Both the position numbers and the translations under genes were made by a program. The notes beneath the pieces were generated by a model that saw nothing but the letters and a program-made list of their open reading frames with translations, did not search any database and had not been told where the DNA came from. 64,000 nt of DNA from positions 40,628,258 through 40,692,257 of the forward strand of contig CM042092.1 of NCBI GenBank assembly GCA_023512835.1, written 5' to 3'. Shown one piece after another: positions 21,235-32,018 of this stretch (position 1 is its first letter; each line of letters opens with the position of its first letter). The DNA comes from Taxillus chinensis (taxonomy: Eukaryota; Streptophyta; Magnoliopsida; Santalales; Loranthaceae).

Positions 21235-23259
21235 TGTAGGTCCCAAAGTGAGTCTAGAGGGGGGGGGGGTGAATAGACTTTCTTCGCCTGCGGAAGCTAG
21301 ACTATTAGCTGGTGTTGGATTTGTCTATGGATGACTACGTGGAATTATTGATGCAGAAGATGACAGTAGTAATGTGAGTAATGTGAGACGTAATTAACTA
21401 TCGGACAAATCGAGATTGGAGTAAATTTTCCTTCTTTGAACGGATCTCGGATAAGATAGGAATGCTCGGAGACAATTTTGATTGTGGGAAACAACACGGA
21501 AAAGAGACTTGATGATCATCTTTGGATCTTGGATAAACAAGAAAGTATATTAGATCGAAAGTTTTGATCTTGATCTTAGTTGAACGGCGCGAAACACTTC
21601 CAAGTTTGTTTTCTCTCTATCTCTCTCAGAGTCTCTCTCTCTTGTGTTGGAACTCTTGCGTTGGTTCTGCAAAAGATTATTTCTTTAAAGTATGTCAGAA
21701 CCATTATATTGTGTTCTGTGTGTTTCCTTCTTTTGAGAGAGAGGTTAAACTCTTGATTTTTGTCGTTCAGTGTGTGAGAGATATATTTTTAAGGTTAAAG
21801 TGCTTGTGCGCCGTGTTGTCCATCCCGAAGAGCGACTTCCCGCCACTAAAAATGCGGAATGTGAGGGGATGGGTTGATCTACTCGATTTACGAGATCGGA
21901 TGCCCATCTCGCGTATTTAGCATGCACTCGATCCTGGCCATTCATCCGTGGAGGGTTGTTGGCAGCAATTAATGTGTCATTAAATGCGTTCAACTACTCG
22001 GGACGGCGCAGGCTCCAGACTACAAACCCTAGATAAAGATATCGCTAAGTGAATATGCTTAGGGTTGTAAGTCTGCCTTGAAGGTAGATGTCTCGTAGGT
22101 TCGGTAACTCGAAGATTTTAGTTAGAACCTGTTGGAAGTTGCGAAAGTTTGCTTTAGGCTTTACAGTGTTTCTGCGAGTCTACGACTCATATCTTCGAGT
22201 CTTCGAGACTAGAGTTCAGGTTGGATTAGTCTTTTGTGTCACTCTAATATCTGACGTCTATGACTCTGAGTCTACGACTCTTCGAATGACGCTTACGGTG
22301 ACTTCTTCGTAGTCCGCCTAATCTACGTGTTATTATAGCTACGAGTCCATGACCCTAGCTCTGGGGTCTACGACCTTCGGGTCTCTCGGTTTACTTTATT
22401 TGACTACGTAGCTCGAAAATCTTCGATCTACGAGTTTTAGACTTAGCTTTTCTTCCTTAGTCTTTCGCAGATGCTCATAAACTGAGTCTCCATATGGCTA
22501 CGACCCTTCAGCTATAACTCTCAGCCTTCGATCTTCGAGTCTGCAAGTTTGGCAATTTCTTTAGACTAACTGTATCCCTTGAGTCTACGACTCTACGACT
22601 CTATGACCCTTGAGTTACAGTTTCATTTGTTCGCCAGTCTTTATAGCATCGACTCTTCGTCCTTCAACCTACGAGTCTACGAGTCCTGCTCTTAACGGTG
22701 TTCGAAGGCTTCGACTCTACGACTTTCAACCTATGAGTCTACAAGTCTTGTTTTCTTAACAGTGTTCGAAGGCTTTGACTCTGCGACTTTCAACCTATGA
22801 GTCTACGAGTCCTGTTTTCTTAACAGTATTCAAAGGCTTCGACTCTACGACTCTACGAGTCTTCGAGTCTAGTGGCAGTTTAAGTTCTGTTAATTGACTT
22901 AAGTGTTTTTAGGGACTCTACGGTTCTACGAAGTGTGAGTCTACAAGTCATTTAACATTGGTTCCTGTTCTTTAGAATTCTTCAATTCTATAAGTCTCTA
23001 AACATATTGGTGCTTGCGGTAACTCTCTTTTCCTTGCTTCATTGTGAGACCTTCGACCCTGGATCTACGAGTCGCAATGTTTGTCACTATTTTGCCTTGA
23101 GTCTCCGGACCCTACGAGTCTACGAGTCTCTTGCCAATACATCCTATGACAGTTTCACTTCTACGAACTTGACTCTTCGACCCTACGACCTTTGGTTCTT
23201 CGATTCTCCCGGACTTAGACTATATTTTGGCAGGTTCATCAAATCCTATATTCCCAACA
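21235..23259 (-). repeat. Copia H 5' LTR
   Basis: On the minus strand it starts TGTTGGGAATATAGG at 23259 and ends CTTTGGGACCTACA at 21235, about 2025 bp. The inner end is firm because of the PBS. The outer end is inferred from the TGTTGGGA start and from the change to Y sequence beyond it. Confidence 0.65.
22100..23215. repeat. GACTC/GAGTC repeat field in copia H LTR
   Basis: Dozens of CTACGAGTC, CTTCGACTC and CTACGACTC words in both orientations, which can form many hairpins. Within it are three tandem units of about 65 bp (22661-22860) containing CAACCTATGAGTCTACGAGT. Confidence 0.8.
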
Positions 23260-23715
23260 CCTATGTATCAAAACGACGTAGTTTTGATAAGTGAAATATG
23301 CTTTAACCTTCCCGCTTTTACATAGGACAAAATACCCATAATTTGAATATAGCCCTTTAAGAAAAGATTGTCGGCATAATAAAACGAAGGTGACGGTGCA
23401 AAAACATCGTTGCACGTGACAAAGGCCATTGTCACGTGCAACCTCCAAATGGTCTAGGATTTTGCCACTAGCTTTAGAACTTGGTCTGGAAAGCTCTCAT
23501 GCAAGAACATCACTGCACATGACAAAGGCCATTGTCACGTGCAGCCTCTAAAAGCTCCCTCTTGGGCTCATCTCTTGCGTCAAGCTTGCTCATCTATACA
23601 CAAAGTGTTCTAGCCAATGTGTATGAGAAGAAATCTCCCAAAGACCTAACAATTTCCACCCAAAAGGGATAACTGTGGCTAACTCCTCACATCCTAAAAC
23701 ACGGGTCATTACAGT
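23260..23715 (-). repeat. LTR fragment Y (TGTAATGACCCG family), inverted
   Basis: Read on the minus strand it starts TGTAATGACCCGTGTTTTAG at 23715, like the B LTR start at 30177, and runs through CACGTG repeats to a palindrome at 23267-23288 (arms ATCAAAAC/GTTTTGAT). It is cut just after the palindrome, so the TATA box and the rest of the LTR are missing. Confidence 0.75.
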
Positions 23716-23908
23716 GGCTGAATGGCACATGGACATGAGAGCCAGGACTTGATTTTGTGTGCCCTGAGGAGTGACACGATGCTAATGCATGGTTGTGGAC
23801 CTACGGGTCGTGTCGTGAGAACCTATAGGTTGGTTTGTGCCTTTGATGGCTATTTGTGCTAGCAGAGCTAGTGTTGATCGTTTGTTGTTTGTTGTTGTGA
23901 CTAGTGTG

Positions 23909-25005
23909 ATGCCACCACCGAGGAGAGTTTTCCGAGTCCAAGACCCGGCAGAGGAGCCCACAATAGAGTCGGGGCACAAGGGGCAGCAGAGTCCACAACA
24001 GAGTTCGCTGGCTCCCGTTGTGGGACCCGACTTGGCTCAGGTCTTGCTTTAGTTACAGGAGGCCATGTAGGGTATGTAGGGCTCGATGAGGGCGATGACT
24101 AGGGAGGTAGATGAGCTGAAGAGGCAGTAGTAGTCTTAGCAGCCAACGCAGCCTTTGCAGCGGGAGGTGAGGGTGGTGCAGGATGTGCACCGACAGGAGG
24201 TCATCACGAGCCCGGTGCGATGAGGGGCTGGATTGGGCTGCACAATTTTAAAACACACACCCATGACTTTTGAGGATGGTTCACGGCCGGAGGTAGCCGA
24301 GGACTGGATCAAGTGGACGAGAGGACATCTTTGAGAGGACTGGGGTGCCAGATGAGGAGCGGGTGCGAGTGGCGATGCACTATCTATTGGGTATCCCACG
24401 TAGGTGGTGGGAGTCAACTAGAGCTGTCCATGGCAGTCAGATGAGCTGGAGAGACTTTGTGGAGCGCTTCTTTGGGGAGTAGTTTCCTAGCTCGTTGTAG
24501 TATGCACAACGGAGAGAGTATTATGAGCTTAATAGGGTAACAAGATTGTGGCTGAGTATGTGCAAGCCTTCGCAGATTTTGGGCGTTTTGCTCTTGAGGC
24601 TTGGGAAAAGGAAGCCCGTAAGACATATGACTTTATTCAGGGATTGAGGCCATCTTTGAAAAATAAGTTGGAGGTGATGCGGTTGACCAACTACGGGGAT
24701 GCGGTCAATAAGGCAATTATTCTTGAACGGGGGTCGGGATCAGGCGAGAGCCCAAGAGACTAGAAGGTTCGATAGGTCCAAGCAAGAAGAGGCGAGTGGG
24801 GAGAGCGGTGCGGTTTAACCTAATAGGAGGCATGTGCGAGAGGGTTTCCGGCCAGGCGGTGGGACCACATGAGAGTTCGACTAGTACGAGGTCGGTACTT
24901 GTTGGAGTTGTGGTTTGACCCAGATATTTGTCGAGAGCCGCCCGAGGAAAAAGATGACATGTTACCGATGCAGGAAGGTGGGGCATAGAGCTAGGGAATG
25001 TTTTA
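23909..25005 (+). pseudogene. Element E gag
   Basis: The ATG at 23909 begins MPPPRRVFRVQDPAEEP, chromovirus-like. The retrotransposon-gag core at 24260-24765 shows PRRWWEST, MSWRDFVERFFG and AEYVQAFADFGRFALEAWEK, the classical core. The knuckle CYRCRKVGHRARECF at 24960-25004 is complete CX2CX4HX4C. In-frame TAG codons near 24052, 24130 and 24481 and frame changes disable it. Confidence 0.82.
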
Positions 25006-25179
25006 CCTTTAGCTCGACTAGCAATGTAGGTCCTCGTCCGAGAGAGATGGACGAGAGGAGTGGGGCTCCGTCTTAGAGGTCGGTGCCGCCGACACAAAGC
25101 ACGGAGACGCGACCTGGGGTGCAGCGGCCTTAGCGGGAGGCGCAGGGTCGGGTTAATCAGCGGGGCAAGGCCCCCCAAT

Positions 25180-25727
25180 GGGCTAGGCTAGTGGTAGTGT
25201 GCCACGAGGGAGGACTTTTGCCCTTACTAGTAGAGAGGCAAAGATTCCACCAGGAGGAAGAGGCAGGCCCAAGACCTTCGGTGGTGAGAGGTACCATCAT
25301 CATTTCTCATATTATCGTTCGGTTCGATTGATACCGGTCTTACCCATTCTTTTATTTCATATGCTATGGTGGTTGGATTGGAGTTAGACCAGGAGACAGT
25401 TAGTCGATCTACGATGGTTGCTTCACCTTTGGGTGGAATTATGATACTTGATAGTATCTGTCGTGCTTTTTAGGTAACACTTGTGGGTGTGAACTTTGTT
25501 GTGTAATTTATATATTATGGAGTTAAGATGATTTTGATATTATCTTCGGTATGGATTGGTTGGTTTCGTAGAGGCCAAGGTTGATTGTTTTCGATAGCGT
25601 ATGACATTCCTCACGCCGAGGGGCACGCGAGGTGTCTTTGTGGGTGAGTAGACTAAGGAGGCATGCAAGTTGGGACCTTTCAGGCATGGGTGGGGTGATG
25701 TGACCCACCGGTTAGCCAACTTGACGT
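25180..25727 (+). pseudogene. Element E protease, truncated
   Basis: Retropepsin fragment. IDTGLTHSFISYA at 25327-25365 has the active-site Asp-Thr-Gly, and FDIIFGMDWLVS near 25535 is the flap-side motif. The last readable segment is VTHRLANLTLV, just before the Athila LTR piece at 25728; RT is absent. Confidence 0.78.
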
Positions 25728-26288
25728 TGGTTGACGGATTTTAGCCTCTCTAAAGAGCTAGCTAATGTCGTTAAATCTCTCTTCAAGATAATAAATTCCC
25801 TAAGTTTGCACTAAAAGAATAGCGACAAGTAAGGGGTCGAACCCACGGGGATTAGCCTAGTTTTCTAGTTCTTAAATCAAAACACCCAATTACTCTTGTT
25901 CTATAAAATGTCTTGGCAAAAAGTTCTCTTTTTTAAACTAAAGATCTAATTTTTATGTAGTTTTCTAAAATATCAAAGATAGCAGAATTGATTTTAAGGT
26001 TAAAACTCAAAGATTAAAGGCATCTAGGATCACAATTTCACCTCCCTACGTTGTTTCTGCGATTTTAAGGTTCTTGGGAATATTTAAATGATAACACGCT
26101 ATACATGAGCCAAGGTTTGCAAATGGTCATTGTGAGACCTTCTAAGTGTTGTTTACCCGAATGGTGATCAAAGCAGCAACAAACAAAGCCTAATTATCAT
26201 ACTCATGATAGGATAATGGTCACACCAATCACAAATATGTTATGAACCAAAGATCAGCCTCAGACTAAGGCTAAGAAAACCCAGGTGT
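25728..26288 (-). repeat. Athila LTR fragment I
   Basis: About 560 bp from the 3' end of an Athila LTR, closely matching 45148-45710 of Athila D. The outer end TGGTTGACGGATTTTAGCC is present. It stops inside the LTR at the junction with element B. Whether it was the 3' LTR of D cannot be shown: no TSD links 25723-25727 (GACGT) with 46630-46634 (AAGGC). Confidence 0.75.
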
Positions 26289-27129
26289 ATTTGAGCTGGG
26301 TTTGTCGGAGTGGCAACAGGGGAGTTGGAGGCATGACATCCAGGACAAGGAGTGATGCCGGTTTCCGTGCACTAGCAGAGGGACCAGCTCGTCGGTGGCA
26401 AGCTAGTCAGGCCAGGATCCAACCGGACCCGACCCCAGGGGGAGGCCGGAGCGGCGAAGCGAAGGCTGGAGCGGCCTTGGCGGGAAGCGCCCGGTGAGTG
26501 AGCCGACCCGGTGGCACGGGCCAAGGAAGGGTGTTTGCGCTGGAGGCAACGTACCGGGAGGAGGCCGAGCTACCACCCCCACCAAGTGAGGGTGGAGCAG
26601 GACCATCGGTGGTTAGAGGTACCCTTTTGGTCTCCCATACATTAGCTTGTTCTTTTCGATACGGTTGCATCATGTTCGTTTGTTCCTGAGCTTGTAATAG
26701 ATGGCTTGGGGTTAGCTTGTGTGGAGGCCGCGAGGCCCCTAGTTGTGGAGTCTCCCGGTGGGAGGCATAATTGAGGTATGTCGTGTGTGTCGTGGACTGT
26801 GTGTTAACCATAGGGGAAGTGGAGCTAAGTTTTGACTAGCATGTAATGCCTTTGAGGACGTTTGACCTGATCTTGGGTATAGATTGGCTTATGGCTTTCC
26901 AGGCCAAGATAGATTGTTATTGGTGGCGTGTATCCTTCATGACACCTGTAGGGACCTCTTGCACCCCCTGCGGGGAGTGGGGACCGTGAGGCGAGTCGGG
27001 CTGGGCCGGTGTTGGACTAGTGGGGTGCCGTTACCCACAGGTTGGCACCACGACCTTTCTTTGAGGAAGGGAAAGTGGAAAAGAGAGTGTGTCCAGCGGT
27101 TGTTGACCAATTTCGGGATGTCTTTCTGA
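26289..27129 (+). pseudogene. Element B gag end and protease, broken
   Basis: 26289-26335 matches the last Gag knuckle and tail of A1 (around 4811-4860). The protease active site at 26655-26680 reads FDT followed by an indel, so DTG is not intact. The flap motif near 26868 (TFDLILGIDWLMAFQ) has Ile for Met. TAG codons replace Gln and Trp at several points. Confidence 0.78.
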
Positions 27130-27960
27130 CCGGTTGAGGTGTCTACCTCCTAAGAGGAGTGTAGAGTTCACCATTGAGCTAGTACTGGGACCGGTCCAAC
27201 CTCCCAAGTAGCATATCGTATGGGGCCGGCCCGGCGAGGGAGCCCAGCGGTAGATAGAGGAGTTGGTGGACCAGGGGTATATTAGACCGAGTACCTCACC
27301 TTGGGGTGCTCCGGTGCTCTTTGCAAAGAAGGCGATGGCACGCTACACCTTTGCATCGACTATAGGAAGTTGAATTTGGTGACTGTGAAGAACAAGTATC
27401 CGTTGCCTCAGATCGATGACCTGTTTGACCAGTTGAGTGGAGCCCGGTGGTTTTCCAAGATAGATCTACGGTCAGGGTATCACCAGTTAAGGGTTAGGGA
27501 GGAGGACATCCCTAAGACGGCTTTTCGGTGCGGTATGGGCACTATGAGTGGGTAGTGATGCCTTTCGGGCTCACTAATGCACCGGCGTATTTATCCATTT
27601 GATGAACCAAGTCTTTGCCCTATACTTAGACTCGTTCGTGGTGGTGTTTATAGACGATATCCTGGTATATTCGAAGACCGAGAGGGAGCATGTGGAACAT
27701 CTGGCAACAGTGTTGCAAACCTTGAGGGATCAGCGGTTGTTTGCTAAGTTTAGTAAATGCGAGTTTTGGATGTAGGAGGTCCATTTTCTTGGCCACGTAA
27801 TGTCAGCTGAAGGGGTTAGAGTGGACCCAGCTAAGATTGAGGCGGTGTCATCATGGGAGAGGCCAACCAATGTCTTTGAGATTCGCAGTTCCTTGGTGGG
27901 CAAAGGTACTACCGTCATTTCGTGGAGGGATTCTCCCGTTTGGCGCTCCTATGACGGCGT
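27130..27960 (+). pseudogene. Element B reverse transcriptase, broken
   Basis: RVT_1. 27301-27555 reads [20 protein letters not shown] and [14 protein letters not shown] with the first catalytic Asp. [12 protein letters not shown] is at 27648-27683. Element B keeps the TTTT run at 27521-27524 that A1 and A2 have shortened. Stops at 27200, 27556 and 27774 break it. Confidence 0.85.
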
Positions 27961-28440
27961 TGACTCGAAGGGAGTGAAGTTGGAGTGGATGACAAGTGTC
28001 GGCAGGCGTTTGAGGCTCTCAAAACCCGTTTGACCATCGCACCAGGTGTTGAGGTTACCTCGGGAGGATACCCCATATGAGGTATATTGTGATGCGTCCG
28101 GGGTTGGTTTGGGGTGTGTGCTTATGCGGGAGCACGGTGTGGTAGCTTATGGGTCGAGGCAGCTAAAGCCTCATGAGCAGAATTATCCTACTCATGATCT
28201 TGAGTTGGCGGTTGTCATCTTTGCCTTGAAGAGTTGGCAACATTACCTTTTGGGGGAAAAGTTTGTAGTTTTTCTGATCACAAGAGCCTTCAGTACATCT
28301 TCACTCAGAAGGACTTGAATTTGAGGCAGAGGAGATGGGTTGAGTATTTGCAGACCTTTGACTTTACTCTCGCCTATACCCGGGCAAGGGTAATGTTGTA
28401 GGCGACGCATTGAGCGAGGAAAGGGAAAGCCGAGGTGGCC
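27961..28440 (+). pseudogene. Element B RNase H, broken
   Basis: 28046-28318 reads [20 protein letters not shown], with the catalytic YCDAS intact, and [21 protein letters not shown] frameshift near 28275 precedes the FSDHKSLQ motif. The ADALS end near 28400 is in another frame. Confidence 0.83.
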
Positions 28441-28559
28441 GTGAGAGAGTGGAAGGCGATGGAGCGATTGGCGATGTTGCAGCTGCAGCCTGTTGTTCGT
28501 GATGGTGGGACATCCCTGAGTCCTTTGGTGGTTGTGCTGAGTTGTACCAGCGCGTCCGG

Positions 28560-29735
28560 GAGGGACAGTTGGGTGACATTGAGTGTGAAGTTCTCCGTGC
28601 CCGTATTGAAGGCGGGTGAGCTATCCGGGGACTGGACGAGAGGGTCCTGAGCATGAGTTGTCTTTTTAGGGGCGGTTAGTAGTGGCTTCTTCTCTCGGGG
28701 ATGAGGTGATGCGGGAGTTTCACCGGTCAAGAGTTCTTGTGCATCCGGGCGGTACGAAGATGTACCATGCGCTTCGGGGACATTTTTGGTGGCCTGGGAT
28801 GAAATGCGATGTGGCTGCCTTTATTTCGCGGTGCCTCACGTGTCGATAGGTGAAGGCGAACATTAGCGGCCGGCGGGCATGTTACGACCATTGCCCATAG
28901 CGGAGTGGAAGTGGGACCACGTAGCGATGGATTTCGTGACTGGTCTTCCACACACCACAGGGAGGAAAGATATGATTTGGGTGATTGTGGATCGACTCAC
29001 AAAGTTGGCCCATTTCCTTGCTGTTCGCGAGCGGGACTCCATTGGGACCTTGAGTCAGCTATACATGAACGAGATTGTGAGGCGCATGGCGTACCATCAT
29101 CGGTTGTCTCGGCGGGATTTGAGGTTCACTTCCCATTTTTGGGCAGGTTTGCGAGGAGGCTATGGGGACCAAGCTTCACTTGAGTACAGCCTTTCACCCT
29201 GGAGACCGACGGTCGGACCGAGAGGATGAATCGGACCATGGAGGACATGTTGAGGGCTTGTGTGCTAGATTTTGGGGGTTCGTGGGCAACTCACCTTCCT
29301 TTGGTGGAGTTTGCCTACAATAACAGTTATCAGGCATCCATTGGAATGGCCCCTTTTGAAGCATTGTATGGGAGGCCGTGCCGCTCACCCTTGTGTTGGA
29401 CTGAGGTAGGAGAGGCAGCTCTTTTGGGACCACGGTTGGTTCAAGAGGCTACCGAGAAGGTTAAGTTGATTCGTCGCCGGTTGTTATCGGCTCGGTGTCG
29501 GCGAAATCTTATGCGGATCAGCGGCGGCGACCTTTGGAGTTTTCTTGGGCGATCATGTGTTTCTCCGTGTCTCTCCACGACGTGGACATCGGCGCTTTGG
29601 GAGCGGTTCCAAACTCTCTCCCGGTTCATTGGTCCATTTGAGGTTATAGCTCGTGTGGGGCCCGTAGCTTACCTGGTTAGCATTGCCACCGCGATTGCGT
29701 CGGGTGCACGATGTGTTCCACGTGTCCCGATTTAG
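28560..29735 (+). pseudogene. Element B integrase, broken
   Basis: HHCC region near 28725-28850 with [10 protein letters not shown] in a shifted frame. 28879-29229 reads [16 protein letters not shown] with the first catalytic Asp and [16 protein letters not shown]. The second Asp region is altered to RRDLRFTSHF. 29226-29735 begins at [20 protein letters not shown] just after the catalytic Glu region and runs to GPFEVIARVGPVAYL. Confidence 0.83.
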
Positions 29736-29960
29736 GAAGTATCATCCTGACCCCACTCATGTGATTGATTGGGGGACATTGGACATTGAGGATGACATGT
29801 CCGTTGTTGAGACCCTTATCTATATCCTAGATCGGCGGGAGAAGCTTTTGCGTGGTCATGCTATTCCTTTGGTTCACGTGCTTTGTGGCAACACCGTGGC
29901 ATTAAACGTGAGTCCGTGATGCGTGAGCAGCACCCGGCGTTGTTCGAGGGACGAACAATC
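29736..29960 (+). pseudogene. Element B chromodomain, degraded
   Basis: 29683-29919 reads [20 protein letters not shown] then ILDRREKLLRGHAIPLVHVL. The WERES stretch that follows in A2 is deleted and frameshifted, so the chromodomain helix is lost. Confidence 0.75.
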
Positions 29961-30163
29961 TTAAGGATGGGAGGGCTGTAATCATGTGTAGTGATGTGTT
30001 TTCTTTCTTTCGTATTGTTGTGTTTTGTGGTTGCAAAATGTGTTTGAGATGTCTGTTATCTTTGTGTGACCCATGTCCGGGTGTTGTGGCTCGCCGTGTG
30101 GCAAAGGGGTAGCTTGTGTTTGTTTTCCTTGTATTTTGTTTCTTTTCGAGGACGAAAAGTCTT

Positions 30164-30176
30164 AAGGGGGAGAGGA
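30164..30176 (+). other. Element B polypurine tract
   Basis: AAGGGGGAGAGGA, identical to the A1 and A2 tracts, directly before TGTAATGACCCG at 30177. Confidence 0.85.
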
Positions 30177-30290
30177 TGTAATGACCCGTGTTTGTGGTAT
30201 GTACGAAGTTAAGCACAGATGCCTTGTGAGTGGAAATTGTTGGGTTTTAGGGAGTTTCCTTCCCACACACTTTAGCTAAAACACCTTGGA
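30177..30290 (+). repeat. Element B 3' LTR remnant
   Basis: 114 bp of an LTR homologous to fragment Y (shared GGAAATTGTT and CACAC...TAGCT...AACACCTT words). It stops at 30290 where LTR X begins; its remainder is not found beyond 32018. Confidence 0.75.
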
Positions 30291-32018
30291 TGTAAGGACC
30301 CGTGTTTTGAGTTAGTCAGTCTTGCCTTCTGAATGAGAACTTTCTAGATTTTAAACTAGTAGATGGACTCGGATGAATTGGCGTGCAGACCAAAAAATTC
30401 TTAGAATGATGTCTTATCTACCACGAAGTTTCAGGCCAAACAGACGTGCACGTGAATTGGACCCATTTGGCGTGCAAGGTTTTTATTGCATTGATGTCTT
30501 TTACATGATGCAAGGAGGCTTGGGGTAAAGTTTGAGTGCATTTGGAGCTGCACGCCAATTGGGGAATTGACGTTCAAATTGGCGTGCAAGCATGTTTTTG
30601 CATGGTTACCCTGGTTTTGTCATTCTAATGATTTTTCCCCAAAGTACCATGTTGGAATTGTGGATATTTTGGCGTGTATGGATGCGGGAAGGTTGTAGCT
30701 TGTTAAAGTCAAAACTACGTCGTTTTGATCTTTGGGTTTCACTTAATCAAAACTACGTCGTTTTGATAGTGGGAGGTCTATATAAGGATGAGGAGCCCTC
30801 TATTTTAGGTTTTAGGGTTTGTTGTTCCACCGGCCGTCGCACGAGAGAGAGAGAGAGAGGGAAGGAGAGCTTCTGGTGGCTGCCGGAGCGTCTTGCGTGG
30901 GTGGTCGGAGTCTTGAGTGGAAGGGGGAGTAAGAGAACATACAAGGTAGGGGTTCTATTCTTCCTAAATCCTCCTCTGTTCTAGGGATCTAGAGTAGATT
31001 ATGGATTATATCTGTTTATATATATATGTAATCCATATAGGTGTGATCTCCTATATGGATGTTGGCCTTCGATGGCGGTTTTTGATGTATTCTGGTGTTG
31101 GATGGTGAGTGCATATTAAGTGTTCGATAAAATGCCTGTGTGAATATGTCTGGGTGAATATGCCTAATATGTGTTTGATTTTATGCCTGTGAAAGTGTGT
31201 ATGCTACGTGTTTGGTTTAATGCCTGTGTGACCTTGTATCCTTGTGTTTGTGGAACCCGGTGGCTGGGGAAGCCCGAGACTGGAAATGTTAGCCATGTGG
31301 CTAAGCCTTAGTGGCCGTGGATATGTTAGCCCATGTGGCTAAGCCTTAGTGGTTTGTGGATATGTTAGCCCGTGTGGCTAAGCCTTGAGTGGCCGTGGAT
31401 ATGTTAGCCCGTGTGGCTGCTTGAGTGGCCGTGGATATGTTAGCCCGTGTGGCTAAGCCTGAGTGGCCGTGGATATGTTAGCCCGTGTGGCTAAGCCTGA
31501 GTGGCTATGGATATGTTAGCCTATATGGCTAAGCCTGTATGGCTGTGGATATGTGTGTGCCATGTGAATGTCGAATACAACTTGTTTATATCTTATTGTC
31601 ACTACACTACACCCGTATACACACTCATGTAGGCTAGGAGCATGGGATGGATTGGGGAGACATGATCCCTAACCGAGCTGTGGTTGCTCACCCCTCCCTC
31701 TATGTTGTGTTTTCTTTTAGGAACATACGGGCGTTAGGTGGGACCCCAAGGTGGAAGACCTTATTTACCTTCTTGTCTTTCATTTTATGTTATTTTGTGG
31801 GAATTGATGTAACCCCAGTGGGGATGGATTGAAAAGAGGATTTTATTGTAATAGACTGGTTTGGATTGTGGATAGCTTTGATGAACATTACTTTCTTGAA
31901 TGTGTTGTGGACGCCTAAAATGTTATATTCGGGGTTTGTATCCTAACCCCTTTGCCCTCCGTGTGGGAAAAAGGGAAGTCACGTACTGTTTCCTCGGGTT
32001 GGAAATTCGGGCGTGACA
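30291..32018 (+). repeat. LTR X, chromovirus type (1728 bp)
   Basis: Starts TGTAAGGACCCGTG and ends GGGCGTGACA. Same layout as the A1 LTR: palindromes at 30708-30729 and 30746-30767, TATATAA at 30779-30785, putative intron 30946-31720, but a different minisatellite. Flanks TTGGA and AGACC do not match, so it is either an old solo LTR or one LTR of an element broken by rearrangement. Confidence 0.85.
31287..31552 (+). repeat. LTR X minisatellite, 7 units of about 38 bp
   Basis: Units built on ATGTTAGCCCGTGTGGCTAA, each ending GGCCGTGGAT. A single copy of the A1-type unit (ACCCGGTGGCTGGGGAAGCC) remains just upstream at 31256-31281. Confidence 0.88.

Larger units (their letters stand above)
17504..23259 (-). 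mobile_element. Copia element H, truncated in integrase
   Basis: Minus-strand copia with LTR, PBS, gag, protease and most of the integrase. It stops near 17595 without RT or RNase H, where it meets the copia G LTR. It has the same two-knuckle Gag plan as G and F but is clearly divergent. No 3' LTR or TSD is found, so truncation by recombination or deletion is likely. Confidence 0.8.
23716..25727 (+). mobile_element. Decayed gypsy element E (gag-protease only)
   Basis: Plus-strand remnant of a gypsy element different from A1/A2/B: gag, one zinc knuckle and the start of the protease, with no LTR or PBS found. It ends where the Athila LTR piece I begins. Many TAG stops stand where Gln is expected, consistent with C-to-T decay of an old methylated copy. 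Confidence 0.8.
26289..30290 (+). mobile_element. Gypsy chromovirus element B, 5'-truncated
   Basis: Starts abruptly in the second Gag knuckle (GLSRSG-like) and carries protease, RT, RNase H, integrase and chromodomain, then a PPT and 114 bp of a 3' LTR beginning TGTAATGACCCGTG. Related to A1/A2 but more diverged, with a different LTR. The LTR is cut at 30290 by LTR X. Confidence 0.85.

Noticed and set aside
21564..21920. 118-codon plus-strand ORF in the copia H LTR
   Set aside because: It crosses LTR sequence with a TCTCTC microsatellite and shows no protein features.
22640..22910. CRISPR-like direct repeats
   Set aside because: Units are imperfect, contiguous tandem repeats in a plant LTR without spacers or cas genes.
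30592..30984. 130-codon plus-strand ORF in LTR X
   Set aside because: It spans the TATA box, a GA microsatellite and the putative donor; no conserved equivalent frame in A1 or A2.
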